Source: Mesorhizobium sangaii
Lineage (GTDB): Bacteria; Pseudomonadota; Alphaproteobacteria; Rhizobiales; Rhizobiaceae
DNA: 64,000 bases
Direction: 5' to 3'
Assembly: GCF_014207355.1 (NCBI RefSeq)
Contig: NZ_JACHEF010000005.1
Coordinates: forward strand, 372,001 to 436,000
Below, one piece after another: positions 42,843 through 53,931 of the stretch; position 1 is the stretch's first letter; the number at the start of each line of letters is the position of its first letter. The notes under the pieces are model-generated. The model worked only from the letters and a program-made list of their open reading frames with translations, searched no databases and was not told where the DNA came from. Made by a program: the position numbers and the translations under genes.

Positions 42843-45527
42843 TTGGCAGTAGGATCGACCGACGAGCTATTGTCCAGGAAAGGTACCCGGGTCGAATTGG
42901 CCACTACGCGATACAGTCTCGGCCGCTTGAGACAAGCCGTTTTTTCTTCCGCCAACTTGCCGGCGGCGATAGCTTTTGTTGTGCTCATGGTCTGCGCCGT
43001 CGTTGCCGACCAGCAGAACAGAAGGGTCTCCGATCAGCTGGCGCGCGCCGATGTACTGGCCAAGGTCAACGTCATCCGCGCCAAGCTCGAAGGTAATGTA
43101 AACGGCAATCTCCAGCTTGTTCAGGGGCTCGTCTCAGCCATTGTTACGGAGCCCTATATGGGCCAGCAGAGATTTGCGTCGCTGGCAGGCAATCTGTTCG
43201 CGCAGAAATCGCAATTGCACAACATCGCCGGCGCGCCCGACCTGGTTATCTCGCTGATGTACCCGATGGAAGGCAACGAGAAGGCAATCGGGCTCGATTA
43301 CCGCAAGAACGAGGAGCAGCGCCTGGCAGCGCTTCGGGCGCGCGACCAGCGCGTGCTGGTATTTGCCGGACCGGTCAAGCTGGCGCAAGGCGGGCGCGGC
43401 TTCATCGGTCGCATCCCGGTCTTCGTGCCGACGGCGGGAGGCGGCGACCGCTTCTGGGGCATTGTCTCGGCAGTCGTCGATGTCGACCGGCTCTACGCGG
43501 CGAGCGGATTGGCCGACCCCGATCTCGACATCGATGTCGCGCTCACCGGCAAGGATGCGTTGGGCGGCGGGGGCGAACGTTTTTTTGGCAACGCCACTGT
43601 CGTTGCCGGCAATCCCGTTGCGGCCGATGTGCAGCTGCCTTCGGGTTCCTGGGAGATTTCGGCAATCCCCAAGGGTGGCTGGCCAGCGGCTCCGAAAAAT
43701 CAATGGACCTTGCGGGCGCTCATGGCACTTGCCGGCGCGCTGGTGGTGGTGCCGATCCTGGTGGCCGGGCGGCTGTTCGGCGAAAGGCAAAGGAACTACG
43801 CCGAGTTGAGGCGCCTGTCCGGCCGCCTGGAGCTGGCCCTGGAAGCCTCGGGCATCGGCGTTTGGGAGCATGATCTCGTCACCAACGAACTGCTGTGGGA
43901 CGAACGCGTCAACGAAATCTATGGCAAGCCCGCCGACGGCAAGCCGCGCGGCTATAGCGATTGGGCGCTGGCGATCCACCCCGAGGACATCGAGCGGGCA
44001 AAGCAGGACTTCGATTCGGCAGCGGCGACAAAAGGCCCCTACTTCTCGCAATACCGGCTCCTTCGCCCCGACGGGGCCGTCCGTCATGTGCGCACGCGCG
44101 CAAGCTTCTTCCAGGACATCGGCGGCACGCCCAAGCTGATCGGCGCCGAATGGGACGTGACCAGCGACGTCCTGCTCAACGAGAACCTCATTCGCGAGCG
44201 CCAGCTGTCGGAATCGAAGAACGCCGAGCTGAAGCTCGCCAAGGCGCGTATCGAGCATGTGGCGCTGCACGATTCGCTCACCGGCCTGCCCAACCGCCGC
44301 TATCTCGACGAGATGCTGGCCGAAACCGGCCAACACGACCGCATGGCGCTGCTGCATCTCGACCTCGACCGCTTCAAGCAGATCAATGACACGCTCGGCC
44401 ACGCAGCGGGCGACGCCATGCTGATGCATGCCTCGAGGGTCATCACAGCCAATGCCGGCTCTGCGGATTTCGTTGCGCGCATCGGCGGCGACGAGTTCAT
44501 TGTGGTGAGCCATGGGCGTGACGATGACGAGCTCGCGGCACTCGCCGACCGCATCATCGAGGAGATGCGCCAGCCTGTGTATTATCGAGGCCATCAGTGC
44601 CGGTTCGGAGTCAGCATCGGCATTGCCGCCAACAGCGGCGTCGACGCAAAGCAGTTGCTCGTCAACGCCGATCTCGCGCTTTACCGGGCGAAGGGCCATG
44701 GCCGCAACCGTTACGAGTTCTTCAACGAGGAACTGCAGAGCGAGATCGTGCGGACCAAGCAGATCGCCGACGAGATCCTGGGCGGGCTGGAGCGGGATGA
44801 ATTCATCGCCTACTACCAACCGCAATTCGACGCCAAGACGCTCGAGATCGTCGGTGTCGAAGCCTTGTCGCGCTGGAAGCATCCGCGACGCGGCATCCTG
44901 GCCCCCGACGCCTATCTCAAGGTGGCCGACGAGCTCAATGTCGTGGCGCTGATCGACCGCATCGTACTCAAAGATGCGCTGGAGAATTTCGAGCGCTGGT
45001 CGCACAGCCATCTCAACATCCCGCGCGTCTCGGTCAACGTCTCGGCCAGGCGCCTGGAGGACAAGGACCTGATCAAGGGTTTGCGCGAGCTCGCCATCAA
45101 GGAAGGAACCGTGTCGTTCGAGCTGGTGGAGTCCATCTTCCTTGACGAGAACGACGATCTGGTCACCTGGAACATCGAGCACATCAAGGAGCTCGGGATC
45201 GACATCGAGATCGACGATTTTGGCACCGGCTATGCCTCGATCGTCTCCCTGCTCAAGCTGCGGCCGCGTCGCCTCAAGATCGACCGCCAACTGGTCACGC
45301 CCATCACCGGCTCAATGGCGCAGCGACAGCTGGTGTCGTCGATCATCGAAATCGGCAAATCGCTAAGCATCGAAGTGGTTGCCGAGGGCGTCGAGACGAT
45401 GGAGCATGCGCGCATCCTGAAGGAGCTTGGCTGCGATATCCTGCAAGGCTACTTTCTTGGCCGCCCGATGGAGGCGAAGGCCTTCAAGACCTTCGCCCAG
45501 TCGCGCAAATGGCTGGCCGTGGGGTAG
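42843..45527 (+). CDS. Bifunctional c-di-GMP enzyme with CHASE-like sensor, PAS, GGDEF and EAL domains
   Basis: 894 residues. Membrane helices at about 36-58 and 290-312 enclose a periplasmic CHASE-like sensor; a PAS domain follows (about 325-445), then GGDEF (about 465-625) with intact GGDEF (near 548) but no RxxD I-site before it, then EAL (about 640-885) with EALSRW, DDFGTGYAS, EVVAEGVE and QGYFLGRP. Both activities look intact, so it may make or degrade c-di-GMP depending on the signal. The start is uncertain: TTG 42843 gives the full frame; other TTG codons at 42870 and 42897 are possible. It stands alone between LysR and TetR genes. Confidence 0.9.
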   Translation: MAVGSTDELLSRKGTRVELATTRYSLGRLRQAVFSSANLPAAIAFVVLMVCAVVADQQNRRVSDQLARADVLAKVNVIRAKLEGNVNGNLQLVQGLVSAIVTEPYMGQQRFASLAGNLFAQKSQLHNIAGAPDLVISLMYPMEGNEKAIGLDYRKNEEQRLAALRARDQRVLVFAGPVKLAQGGRGFIGRIPVFVPTAGGGDRFWGIVSAVVDVDRLYAASGLADPDLDIDVALTGKDALGGGGERFFGNATVVAGNPVAADVQLPSGSWEISAIPKGGWPAAPKNQWTLRALMALAGALVVVPILVAGRLFGERQRNYAELRRLSGRLELALEASGIGVWEHDLVTNELLWDERVNEIYGKPADGKPRGYSDWALAIHPEDIERAKQDFDSAAATKGPYFSQYRLLRPDGAVRHVRTRASFFQDIGGTPKLIGAEWDVTSDVLLNENLIRERQLSESKNAELKLAKARIEHVALHDSLTGLPNRRYLDEMLAETGQHDRMALLHLDLDRFKQINDTLGHAAGDAMLMHASRVITANAGSADFVARIGGDEFIVVSHGRDDDELAALADRIIEEMRQPVYYRGHQCRFGVSIGIAANSGVDAKQLLVNADLALYRAKGHGRNRYEFFNEELQSEIVRTKQIADEILGGLERDEFIAYYQPQFDAKTLEIVGVEALSRWKHPRRGILAPDAYLKVADELNVVALIDRIVLKDALENFERWSHSHLNIPRVSVNVSARRLEDKDLIKGLRELAIKEGTVSFELVESIFLDENDDLVTWNIEHIKELGIDIEIDDFGTGYASIVSLLKLRPRRLKIDRQLVTPITGSMAQRQLVSSIIEIGKSLSIEVVAEGVETMEHARILKELGCDILQGYFLGRPMEAKAFKTFAQSRKWLAVG

Positions 45528-45604
45528 TGCCCAGGGGCCCCTTAACCTCACAACCGCTCTGCGACCGCAGCCTCAGGCAGGCCTGCGAAAGCCGACCATC
45601 AGCC

Positions 45605-46183
45605 TCAAACGGGTGGTCTATTCACGACCAGCCTTTTGGCTGCATCGGCCGCGGCGGTGCAATAGTTTCGGTCGCCATGGATCAGGATCATGACCATCGC
45701 CCCCTCGACCAGCAAGAACAACTCGCGTGCCCGCTCGCGCGGCGATGCCACCTTCGCCTCAGCGAGAAGGGTTGCCAGATGCTGTTCCATCAAGGCTTTG
45801 TGCCGACGCGCCATCGAGCGTGCTGGATGCCCCGAGAGATCGGCAAGCTCGATTGCCAGCCGGGTAAATCCCGACCCCGCCCAGCGCGGCTTGGCCGACC
45901 ATTTGGCCAGTCCACCGAAGAGCTTGTCGACCAGTTGCTCCGGCCCCCCCGACAGATCAATGCCGTAGGTCTGAAACTCGGCGAAGGCCCGTTCATGCTG
46001 TGATGCAAGCACCGCGGTCAGCAACGCGTCCTTGCTGTCGAAATGATAGTAGAGCGTGCGCTTGGTGACGCCTGCGGCACTCGAGATCTCATCCATGCCG
46101 ACGCGAAAGAATCCCCGACGGCGAAACAGCTTGTAAGCCGCCTGCAATATGTCTGGCCGTGTCTGGTCGGACGATCTGGGCAC
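45605..46183 (-). CDS. TetR-family transcriptional regulator
   Basis: 192 residues from GTG 46183. N-terminal helix-turn-helix: RPDILQAAYKLFRRRGFFRVGMDEISSAAGVTKRTLYYHFDSKDALL. The ligand-binding helices are those of a typical AcrR-like regulator. The open frame continues upstream to an ATG at 46252, but that would put the dyad at 46213-46228 inside the gene; the GTG start leaves it in the intergenic region. Divergent from the FMN dehydrogenase, which it probably represses. Confidence 0.87.
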   Translation of the reverse strand: MPRSSDQTRPDILQAAYKLFRRRGFFRVGMDEISSAAGVTKRTLYYHFDSKDALLTAVLASQHERAFAEFQTYGIDLSGGPEQLVDKLFGGLAKWSAKPRWAGSGFTRLAIELADLSGHPARSMARRHKALMEQHLATLLAEAKVASPRERARELFLLVEGAMVMILIHGDRNYCTAAADAAKRLVVNRPPV

Positions 46184-46212
46184 GGAGCGACGCTCACACC
46201 GATGGATGAATG

Positions 46213-46228
46213 TATACTCGCTAGTGAA
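46213..46228. promoter_or_regulatory. Candidate TetR operator
   Basis: TATACT-CGCT-AGTGAA: an ACT/AGT dyad with one interior mismatch, in the interval between the divergent TetR and FMN dehydrogenase genes. The spacing and AT-rich flanks fit TetR-type operators, but the dyad is imperfect. Confidence 0.35.
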
Positions 46229-46290
46229 TTTACATCCGCGCGGCGGCGACATTCAATCGATCAGTCACAATATTCATCAGGGAGCCGACG

Positions 46291-47520
46291 ATGGACAGGC
46301 TGGTCTCCGCAGTACCTGATCTTGGACAATCCACCAATGCTGCGGCGTTTCGCGCCCAAGCCAAGGCTTCACCGGCGCTCTTGCGCCTGAAAAACATGAC
46401 CTGCATCGAGGATCTTCGGCAGGCGGCCCGCCGCCGCGTTCCCAAACCCTTTTTCGACTATGTCGAGGCAGGCGCCTATTCCGAACAGACCTTGCGCGCC
46501 AACAGCGCGGATCTGGGGCGCATCACGTTTCGCCAGCGCGTACTGGTCGACGTTTCGCAACGCGACACCGGGACAACGATCCTCGGCGAGAAGGCCTCGC
46601 TTCCGATAGCACTGGCACCGATCGGCATTGGCGGGATGCAGTGGGCCGATGGGGAGATTCTCGCTTGCCGCGCCGCGCAGGCGGCCGGTGTCCCCTACAC
46701 GCTCGCAACGATGTCGATCTGCTCGATCGAGGACGTTGCCCAGGCGGTTGAGAAGCCGTTCTGGTTCCAGCTCTACGTGATGAAGGACCGCGGCTTCGTG
46801 CGCTCGCTTGTCGAGCGCGCCGCGGCGGCCCGCTGCAGCGCATTGGTGCTCACCGTCGACCTGCAGGTGCTGGGACAGCGCCACGTCGACGTAAAGAACG
46901 GGCTCTCGGTTCCGCCGTCGCTGAACGCGCGCAACCTTCTCGCATTGGCGACCAAACCCGCCTGGGCCTGGCGGATGCTCACCGCCAAGCGCTGGACCTT
47001 CGGCAATCTCGCAGGCCATGTGAAAGGCGAGCAAGGCGTCAAGGAGCTCGCGGATTGGGTATCGCATCAGTTCGATCCCACGCTCAACTGGAACGACGTC
47101 GAGTGGATCAGGAGCATCTGGCCGGGCAAGCTCATCATCAAGGGAATTCTCGACGTGGACGATGCGCGCACCGCCAGCAACGCCGGCGCAACCGCGATCG
47201 TGGTGTCCAATCATGGCGGCCGGCAGCTGGATGGTGCGCCATCAACGATCTCCGTGCTGCCGAAAATCGTTGAAGCGGTGGGCTCCGAAACCGAAGTGCT
47301 GTTCGATGGCGGCGTGCGGTCCGGTCAGGATGTGATGCGTGCGCTGGCACTTGGCGCCAGAGGCTGCCTGGTCGGCCGGGCCTACATATACGGCCTTGGC
47401 GCCGGTGGAGAGGCCGGTGTGGCGACGGCCATTGAGATCCTTCGCAAGGAACTGTCCGTCACGATGGCGCTGACCGGCACAAGAAGCATCGACGAGGTCG
47501 GCGAGCGGGTGCTGAACTAG
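46291..47520 (+). CDS. FMN-dependent alpha-hydroxy-acid dehydrogenase (L-lactate dehydrogenase type)
   Basis: 409 residues. Family hallmarks: FDYVEAGAYSEQTLRAN, LPIALAPIGIGGMQWADGE, FQLYVMKDRG, LIIKGILDVDDA, VVSNHGGRQLDGA (active-site His and Arg) and the FMN phosphate loop EVLFDGGVRSGQDVMRALALGA with VGRAYIYGLGAGG. It oxidises L-lactate or another 2-hydroxy acid with FMN, passing electrons to quinone or oxygen. It is longer than E. coli LldD at the N terminus. GGGAG precedes ATG by seven bases. Divergent from a TetR regulator. Confidence 0.9.
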   Translation: MDRLVSAVPDLGQSTNAAAFRAQAKASPALLRLKNMTCIEDLRQAARRRVPKPFFDYVEAGAYSEQTLRANSADLGRITFRQRVLVDVSQRDTGTTILGEKASLPIALAPIGIGGMQWADGEILACRAAQAAGVPYTLATMSICSIEDVAQAVEKPFWFQLYVMKDRGFVRSLVERAAAARCSALVLTVDLQVLGQRHVDVKNGLSVPPSLNARNLLALATKPAWAWRMLTAKRWTFGNLAGHVKGEQGVKELADWVSHQFDPTLNWNDVEWIRSIWPGKLIIKGILDVDDARTASNAGATAIVVSNHGGRQLDGAPSTISVLPKIVEAVGSETEVLFDGGVRSGQDVMRALALGARGCLVGRAYIYGLGAGGEAGVATAIEILRKELSVTMALTGTRSIDEVGERVLN

Positions 47521-47785
47521 CCAAGGCTGGTTGGGCGCCGCTGTCCGATGTCGCAGCGCCGGTCGCTGACGGAAGGCACGGATGAGAAGGCCCGTGCCGT
47601 CCGAACAATTGCGCACGAGCCTACGCGCCGCGCGTCCGCTTGCCACCCGTCGTCCACGAGAAGAAGCGCGCGCTCTATATCGAGGGACTGCGGGTCGCCG
47701 GGCTCGACTAATCGACAAGCCGCCGGAACAGGAAAAAGCCTGAGCGCCGCCAGGCGCCCAGGCCGTTCACCTCGATCATGCGGGT

Positions 47786-48481
47786 TCAGTTCTTGCTGGT
47801 GGCCGCCTGTTCGATGAGCTTGGCGACGGCTCCCGGATTGGAGACGTAGACGGCGTGGCTGCCGGCCACTTCAACGACCGTCGCCTTGGCGCGCGTTGCC
47901 ATCTGGCGCTGTGCCGGCGGTGGGATCATCTTGTCGTCGGTGGCGACAAGATACCAGCTGGGCTTCACCTTCCAGGCCGGAGCGGTGACCTTGCCTTCGA
48001 GCGCCGCCACACCCCACGGCACCTGCGAATCCGCCATGAAGGAGGCGAGCGAGGGACGAACGTCGGCCGCAAACGAGGCGGCGAACTTGTCCTTGTCGAG
48101 CATCAGGAAGCCGTCGACAGGCGGCAGGATCGGCGGCACCGCTGCTCCGGGAGGCGGGTTGGCGATCAGGGTCGAAACCGATTCGCCGGCATCCGCAGCG
48201 AAGGCCGCGATATAGACGACACCAGCCACCTTGGGATCCGTGCCGGCTTCCGACACCACGACGCCGCCATAGGAATGGCCGACCAGGATGACGTTGCCGG
48301 GGGCGGCGGCGATGGCGCGCTTGGTGACCGCTACATCGTCGGCCAGCGAGGTCGTCGGGTTCTGGACGATGGTCACGTCATAGCCGTCCTTCTTGAGGAT
48401 CTGGTAGACCCCGTCCCAGCCGGAGCCATCGACGAAGCCGCCATGCACGAGGACGACGGACTTTGCTGAAGTGTTCGACAT
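47786..48481 (-). CDS. Alpha/beta hydrolase
   Basis: 231 residues. Oxyanion strand VVLVHGGFVDGSGWDGVY, nucleophile elbow VGHSYGGVV (Ser), acid region LVATDDKMIPP and catalytic His in EVAGSHAVYVS. This is the compact type often annotated as a salicylate esterase- or methylesterase-like hydrolase. ATG 48481 follows AAGGAG by seven bases. Divergent from a CadC-like regulator, with 187 bases between. The substrate is unknown. Confidence 0.9.
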   Translation of the reverse strand: MSNTSAKSVVLVHGGFVDGSGWDGVYQILKKDGYDVTIVQNPTTSLADDVAVTKRAIAAAPGNVILVGHSYGGVVVSEAGTDPKVAGVVYIAAFAADAGESVSTLIANPPPGAAVPPILPPVDGFLMLDKDKFAASFAADVRPSLASFMADSQVPWGVAALEGKVTAPAWKVKPSWYLVATDDKMIPPPAQRQMATRAKATVVEVAGSHAVYVSNPGAVAKLIEQAATSKN

Positions 48482-48577
48482 GTGAGTTCTCCTTCTCAAA
48501 TCGTTGTTTGCCGTTGGTTGCAGGAGGACTATGCGACAGAGCCGGCGGGCGCGCTTTGAGGCGACCTTCAGGCCCCC

Positions 48578-48607
48578 TTGATTTTACCTTGAGATCACTT
48601 TGATTTT
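48578..48607. promoter_or_regulatory. Direct-repeat element between hydrolase and CadC-like regulator
   Basis: TTGATTTT occurs at 48578-48585 and 48600-48607, 22 bases apart (two helical turns), with a related CCTTGAG between. Winged-helix (OmpR-type) regulators bind such direct repeats, and the neighbouring regulator is of that type. It lies in the shared promoter region. Confidence 0.4.
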
Positions 48608-48668
48608 GAGTCCACGACGCGGCTAGAGTGTTCAAGGTCGTTGTTTCCCGCGGTCAGGAGCCAGCAAT

Positions 48669-50213
48669 TTGCCGTATCTTTTCGAGGATTTCGCTCTGGA
48701 CGGCGATCGGCGCGAATTGCGGCGTGGCGACGACCTGATCCCCGTAGAGCCGCAGGTGTTCGACCTCTTGCAATATCTGATCCGCAACCGCGAGCGGGTG
48801 GTCAGCAAGGACGATCTGGTCGATGCGGTCTGGCAGGGGCGTATTGTCTCCGACGCGACGCTCGCCAGCCGCATCAACGCCGCCCGCAATGCGCTCCAGG
48901 ACAGCGGCGAGCAGCAGCGGCTCATCCGCACCATCCTGCGCAGGGGCCTTCGCTTCGTCGGCACCGTGCGCGAGGAGGTCGAGACGACGGCACCGTTGGA
49001 AAAGCCGAAGCCTGCCCTGGGCATTCCCGCCCGACCGTCCATCGCCGTGCTGCCCTTCGTGAACCTGAGCGGCGATCCGGATCAGGACTATTTCGCCGAC
49101 GGCATGGTCGAGGACATCATTACCGGCCTGTCGCGCATCCGCTGGCTGTTCGTGATCGCGCGCAATTCCTCCTTCACCTACAAGGGCCGCGCAGTGGACG
49201 TGAAGCAGGTCGGCCATGAGCTCGGCGTGCGCTACGTGCTGGAAGGCAGCGTGCGCAAGGTGGGAAGCCGAGTGCGCATCAGCGGCCAGCTCATCGACGC
49301 CGAAGACGGCAGCCATTTGTGGGCCGAACGCTACGACCGCGAGCTGACCGACGTGTTCGCGCTGCAGGACGAGATCACCATCAGCGTGGTCGCGGCAATC
49401 GAGCCCAATCTGCGCCGGGCCGAGATCGAACGCGTCCGGCGCGATCGTCCCGACAGTCTAGACGCCTATGACCTGTTGCTGCGCTCACTGCCCGATGTCT
49501 ACACCTTCATGCCGCAGGGTGCCGCCAAGGGTTTGCCGCTGCTTGACCAGGCGCTCGCCATCGAGCCGACCTATGCGCTTGCACACGGTTTTGCCGCCTG
49601 GGCGCACCAGACGCTGTTTGTGCGCGGCGGCATGCAGCCGGAGAACCGCGAGAAGTCGATCCGCCATGCCCATGCGGCGATCGAGAATGGTTCGGGCGAC
49701 GCGATGGCGCTCGCTCTGGCCGGGTTCACTATTGGCCTGGTGGAGCATGACCGCAGGCTGGCGGACGAGGCGTTTGCGCAGGCTTTGGCGCTCAGTGCAT
49801 CCTGCGCCTTCGTCTATACCTTCGGCTGCGTGCCGCTGGCTTATGGCGGCGACTGGGCGCGGGCAATCGACTGGTGCGAGCAGGCGATGCGGCTCAGCCC
49901 CCTCGACGCCATGAGCTGTGTGCCGCAAGGCATCATCGGCCTCGGTAATTTTCTCGCCGGCCGGCACGAGCAGGCCGTCGCGGCCGGCCGGCGGGCGGTA
50001 GAGATGAACCCCGGCTTCAGCATCCTGCACGGATGGCTGGCGGCGCCGCTTGCCAGGCTCGGGCGGCTCGACGAGGCAAAAGGAGCGGCGACTCGGCTCT
50101 TGTCGCTCGACCCGTACTTCAGCATCGGCCGCTGGTCCGCCGTCGTGGGACTTGCGCCAGAGATTGTCGACGACGTCACCGACGCGATGCGAATGGCGGG
50201 ATTGCCGGAATAA
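48669..50213 (+). CDS. CadC-like winged-helix regulator with TolB-like and TPR region
   Basis: 514 residues from a TTG start at 48669 with AGGAG eight bases upstream. N-terminal OmpR-like winged helix (YLFEDFALDGDRRELRRGDD, then VFDLLQYLIRNRERVVSKDDLVDAVWQGRIVSDATLASRINAAR), a TolB-N-like beta domain (about 118-240: PSIAVLPFVNLSGDPDQDYFADGM), then TPR-like helical repeats to the end. No membrane helix is seen in the linker, so it is cytosolic, unlike CadC. It may control the divergent hydrolase. The signal is unknown. Confidence 0.88.
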   Translation: MPYLFEDFALDGDRRELRRGDDLIPVEPQVFDLLQYLIRNRERVVSKDDLVDAVWQGRIVSDATLASRINAARNALQDSGEQQRLIRTILRRGLRFVGTVREEVETTAPLEKPKPALGIPARPSIAVLPFVNLSGDPDQDYFADGMVEDIITGLSRIRWLFVIARNSSFTYKGRAVDVKQVGHELGVRYVLEGSVRKVGSRVRISGQLIDAEDGSHLWAERYDRELTDVFALQDEITISVVAAIEPNLRRAEIERVRRDRPDSLDAYDLLLRSLPDVYTFMPQGAAKGLPLLDQALAIEPTYALAHGFAAWAHQTLFVRGGMQPENREKSIRHAHAAIENGSGDAMALALAGFTIGLVEHDRRLADEAFAQALALSASCAFVYTFGCVPLAYGGDWARAIDWCEQAMRLSPLDAMSCVPQGIIGLGNFLAGRHEQAVAAGRRAVEMNPGFSILHGWLAAPLARLGRLDEAKGAATRLLSLDPYFSIGRWSAVVGLAPEIVDDVTDAMRMAGLPE

Positions 50214-50254
50214 CGCTGCGCGCCCATTTGGCTTGGGCTAACCGGATGAGTGGC

Positions 50255-50512
50255 ATGGGTCTCGATGTGGTAGTTTTCAAAAGTACTTCGACCATGGAGC
50301 GGGAATTCTCCGGCTATTGCTTTCAGCGGGAACCGGCAACGGGCGAATGCGAGGTGATCGATCCCGAGGGCGTGAATCTCACCTGGGAGGTTGTCACGGC
50401 GTGCGACCGGCGCGTCGGAAACATCGCCCACGTCGCCACGCTTCGCGAGACGACCGCCGGCTATCTCGGCGAAGGATCGGCTTTGGATTTGCTAATGGAC
50501 TGTCGGAATTGA
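50255..50512 (+). CDS. Small protein of unknown function
   Basis: 85 residues starting MGLDVVVFKSTST; GGATGAG lies four bases before the ATG, and an ATG three codons earlier is possible. The GLDVVVFKS start and RRVGNIAHVATLRETTAGYLGEGSALDLL middle resemble longer rhizobial proteins that I recall opening MGLDVVV...GNIAEVAHLRE. This one ends soon after and may be truncated. It lies just downstream of the CadC-like gene. The length and N-terminal motif are the only support. Confidence 0.55.
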   Translation: MGLDVVVFKSTSTMEREFSGYCFQREPATGECEVIDPEGVNLTWEVVTACDRRVGNIAHVATLRETTAGYLGEGSALDLLMDCRN

Positions 50513-50577
50513 TCGGCACGGCACGGCAGGATCGGAACCCGATCGTATTTGTGTAAGCCGAAGTGCGGTGGGCAGCC

Positions 50578-52200
<1,623 letters not shown>

Positions 52201-52337
52201 GCGATTTCCGGGGGGCTTGGAACTTGGAAGGATTTTCCCCGGGGCCAATACGCGATGGCGGGCGCCAGAGGAAGAGGCGCAAGCGCCGCAGCGGCAGCAC
52301 TTCCCTCCTTCTTGTGGGAGAAACCAAGACCGTCCCC

Positions 52338-52421
52338 GGACACAATCCAGAAACAAGATTCAACAGTTCGGAAAAACTGGCGAAAAGATCGGCTGGCATA
52401 AGCATCCTCGCGGCGGCCGGA
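52338..52421 (+). repeat. Dispersed intergenic element, copy 2
   Basis: Second copy of the element at 22560-22641, with the same CAGTT/AACTG dyad, in the same orientation and again just upstream (25 bases) of a plus-strand gene. The minus strand of both copies encodes the string DLFASFSELLN, which creates misleading open frames. Confidence 0.85.
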
Positions 52422-52446
52422 ATGGTCGCGGCACAACGCCAACGGG

Positions 52447-52758
52447 ATGTTACCGGCAATGCAACGAGGTTCGAACGGATGGACGGGTGCCCTGCTCGGC
52501 ATGTCCCTTGCCGTCACCGTGATCGGACCGTCGGAAGCAAAAGCCGCCATCACCCGCAGCGAGCATTGCGACCGGCTCAGTCATCAACTCGACGAAGCCA
52601 TCCAGACCAAAGCCGAGGCAGCCGAGGTCGCCGAGGCAACGACGCTGCAGAAGACGGCCATCCGCTTCTGTGCCGAGCGCAAGCAGGCGCAAGGCATCAG
52701 GACACTGGCCAACGCTCTGGAGCTGCTTGGGGTGACGCCGGACGATGACGCCCAATGA
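52447..52758 (+). CDS. Small exported protein of unknown function
   Basis: 103 residues with a signal peptide (WTGALLGMSLAVTVIGPSEAKAA, cleaved about residue 34). The mature part is helical with two Cys (SEHCDRLSHQLDEAIQT and TAIRFCAERKQAQGIRTLA), probably a disulfide-linked periplasmic helical protein. Either ATG 52447 or 52459 could start it. It ends 130 bases before a strong terminator. The function is unknown. Confidence 0.7.
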   Translation: MLPAMQRGSNGWTGALLGMSLAVTVIGPSEAKAAITRSEHCDRLSHQLDEAIQTKAEAAEVAEATTLQKTAIRFCAERKQAQGIRTLANALELLGVTPDDDAQ

Positions 52759-52890
52759 GATCAGATCTTTGAACCCAGTTTTTGAAGCCCGGACTTTCAA
52801 CACCTCAAGGAGCACTCCCACAAGAAGCACGGCAACAAGCACGCCAAGGCTTATTGATCGCTCTTCTCTCTGACTTCCTCCCAGGGAAAG

Positions 52891-52923
52891 GCCGCCACTC
52901 GCAAAAGCGAGGGCGGCTTTTTT
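52891..52923 (+). terminator. Rho-independent terminator
   Basis: GCCGCCACTCGC-AAAA-GCGAGGGCGGC (one bulged A) followed by TTTTTT: a strong intrinsic terminator for the plus-strand transcript of the small exported protein. Between the gene and the stem lies an open tail encoding KEHSHKKHGNKHAKAY-stop, without its own start. The rest of the gap to 53071 holds nothing recognisable. Confidence 0.85.
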
Positions 52924-53071
52924 CTTGCGCGGTTCTTCGAAAGCGAGCATTCCGCCCGGAACTGCGTGAAATCAAGACCTTACAGCGGTTCAACGATTCA
53001 ATAAGTGAACCGTCCGAAACCAGACAGCGGTTGAATCTGTGCTCCGCCGATCATGCCCGCGTCCGGGATCC

Positions 53072-53770
53072 TCACCACGGCAGTCTTTTGCCGTCGCGAA
53101 AGAAGCCGCCAGTCGGACCATCGCCCGGCAAGGTCGCCGCCCAGACGATGCCCGCTGCTCCTTGCGCCACCGGGCGCCCGCCCGGCCCGCCCATGTCGGT
53201 GGCGACCCAACCCGGGCAGACGGCGTTGACCAGCACCCCGGCGCCGCGCAGTTCGCCCGCCAGCACGCAGGTCAGCGCGTTGAGGGTCGCCTTCGAGGTC
53301 GAATAGGCCGGCGCCCCCGCCCCCATCGAGGCCAGCGAACCACCCTCGGAAGAAACGTTGACCAGCCTGCCATGGCCACCGCCCTTGAGCAGCGGCGCGA
53401 AGGCGGACGCGGCCCGCCAAGCGCCAAAGACATTGGTCTCGAACGCCTCGCGGATCACCTTCCAGTTCGGCAGCAAGGCCCGCGAACCGGTGTCGTAGTG
53501 GATCGCGGCGTTGTTGATCAGCACGTCGAGACGGCCGAACCGGCGCTCGACATCCGCCGCCGCCAGTGCCGCGGCGTCAGGCGCCGCGACATCGAACGCG
53601 ATGGCCTCGACATGGCCGTCGAGGCCTCGTGCCGCCGCTTCGCCTCTGGCAAGGTCGCGCACGCCGAGCAGAACGGTGAAGCCGAGCTTCGCCAGTTGGC
53701 GCCCGGTCTCGAGCCCGATGCCGCGATTGGCGCCGGTAACCAGCGCGACCTTGCTGGATTGCGTGTTCAT
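53072..53770 (-). CDS. Short-chain dehydrogenase/reductase
   Basis: 232 residues. VALVTGANRGIGLETGRQL, LINNAAIHYD, VNVSSEGGSL (Ser) and AYSTSKATLNAL (Tyr-x3-Lys), then VNAVCPGWVATDMGG. The C terminus is that of the carbonyl-reductase-like SDRs (GGFFRDGKRLPW). AGGAG precedes ATG. Divergent from the GST gene at 53932, so the two may share regulation in detoxification of reactive carbonyls. The substrate is unknown. Confidence 0.88.
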   Translation of the reverse strand: MNTQSSKVALVTGANRGIGLETGRQLAKLGFTVLLGVRDLARGEAAARGLDGHVEAIAFDVAAPDAAALAAADVERRFGRLDVLINNAAIHYDTGSRALLPNWKVIREAFETNVFGAWRAASAFAPLLKGGGHGRLVNVSSEGGSLASMGAGAPAYSTSKATLNALTCVLAGELRGAGVLVNAVCPGWVATDMGGPGGRPVAQGAAGIVWAATLPGDGPTGGFFRDGKRLPW

Positions 53771-53931
53771 GTGCTGCTCCTGGGATGTCGATTGCTTCGG
53801 GAGAAAGATGGCACGAGCTGAGGTGATTTATTAGGTGGCGGGGATCGCAGTCTTCATGCGATGGCGTGCAGGAATCGGGTGGTGGCCGGGCGGCGCGCCA
53901 TGCGATGGTTGATCCATCACGAGGACCGGCC

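Noticed and set aside
43134..45290. 718-codon minus-strand open frame antisense to the GGDEF-EAL gene
   Set aside because: Shadow frame without domains; the plus-strand gene has intact catalytic motifs.
47640..47711. Short tail reading HEKKRALYIEGLRVAGLD-stop after the FMN dehydrogenase gene
   Set aside because: Looks like the C terminus of a lost gene, but no upstream coding sequence or family could be identified in the 265-base gap.
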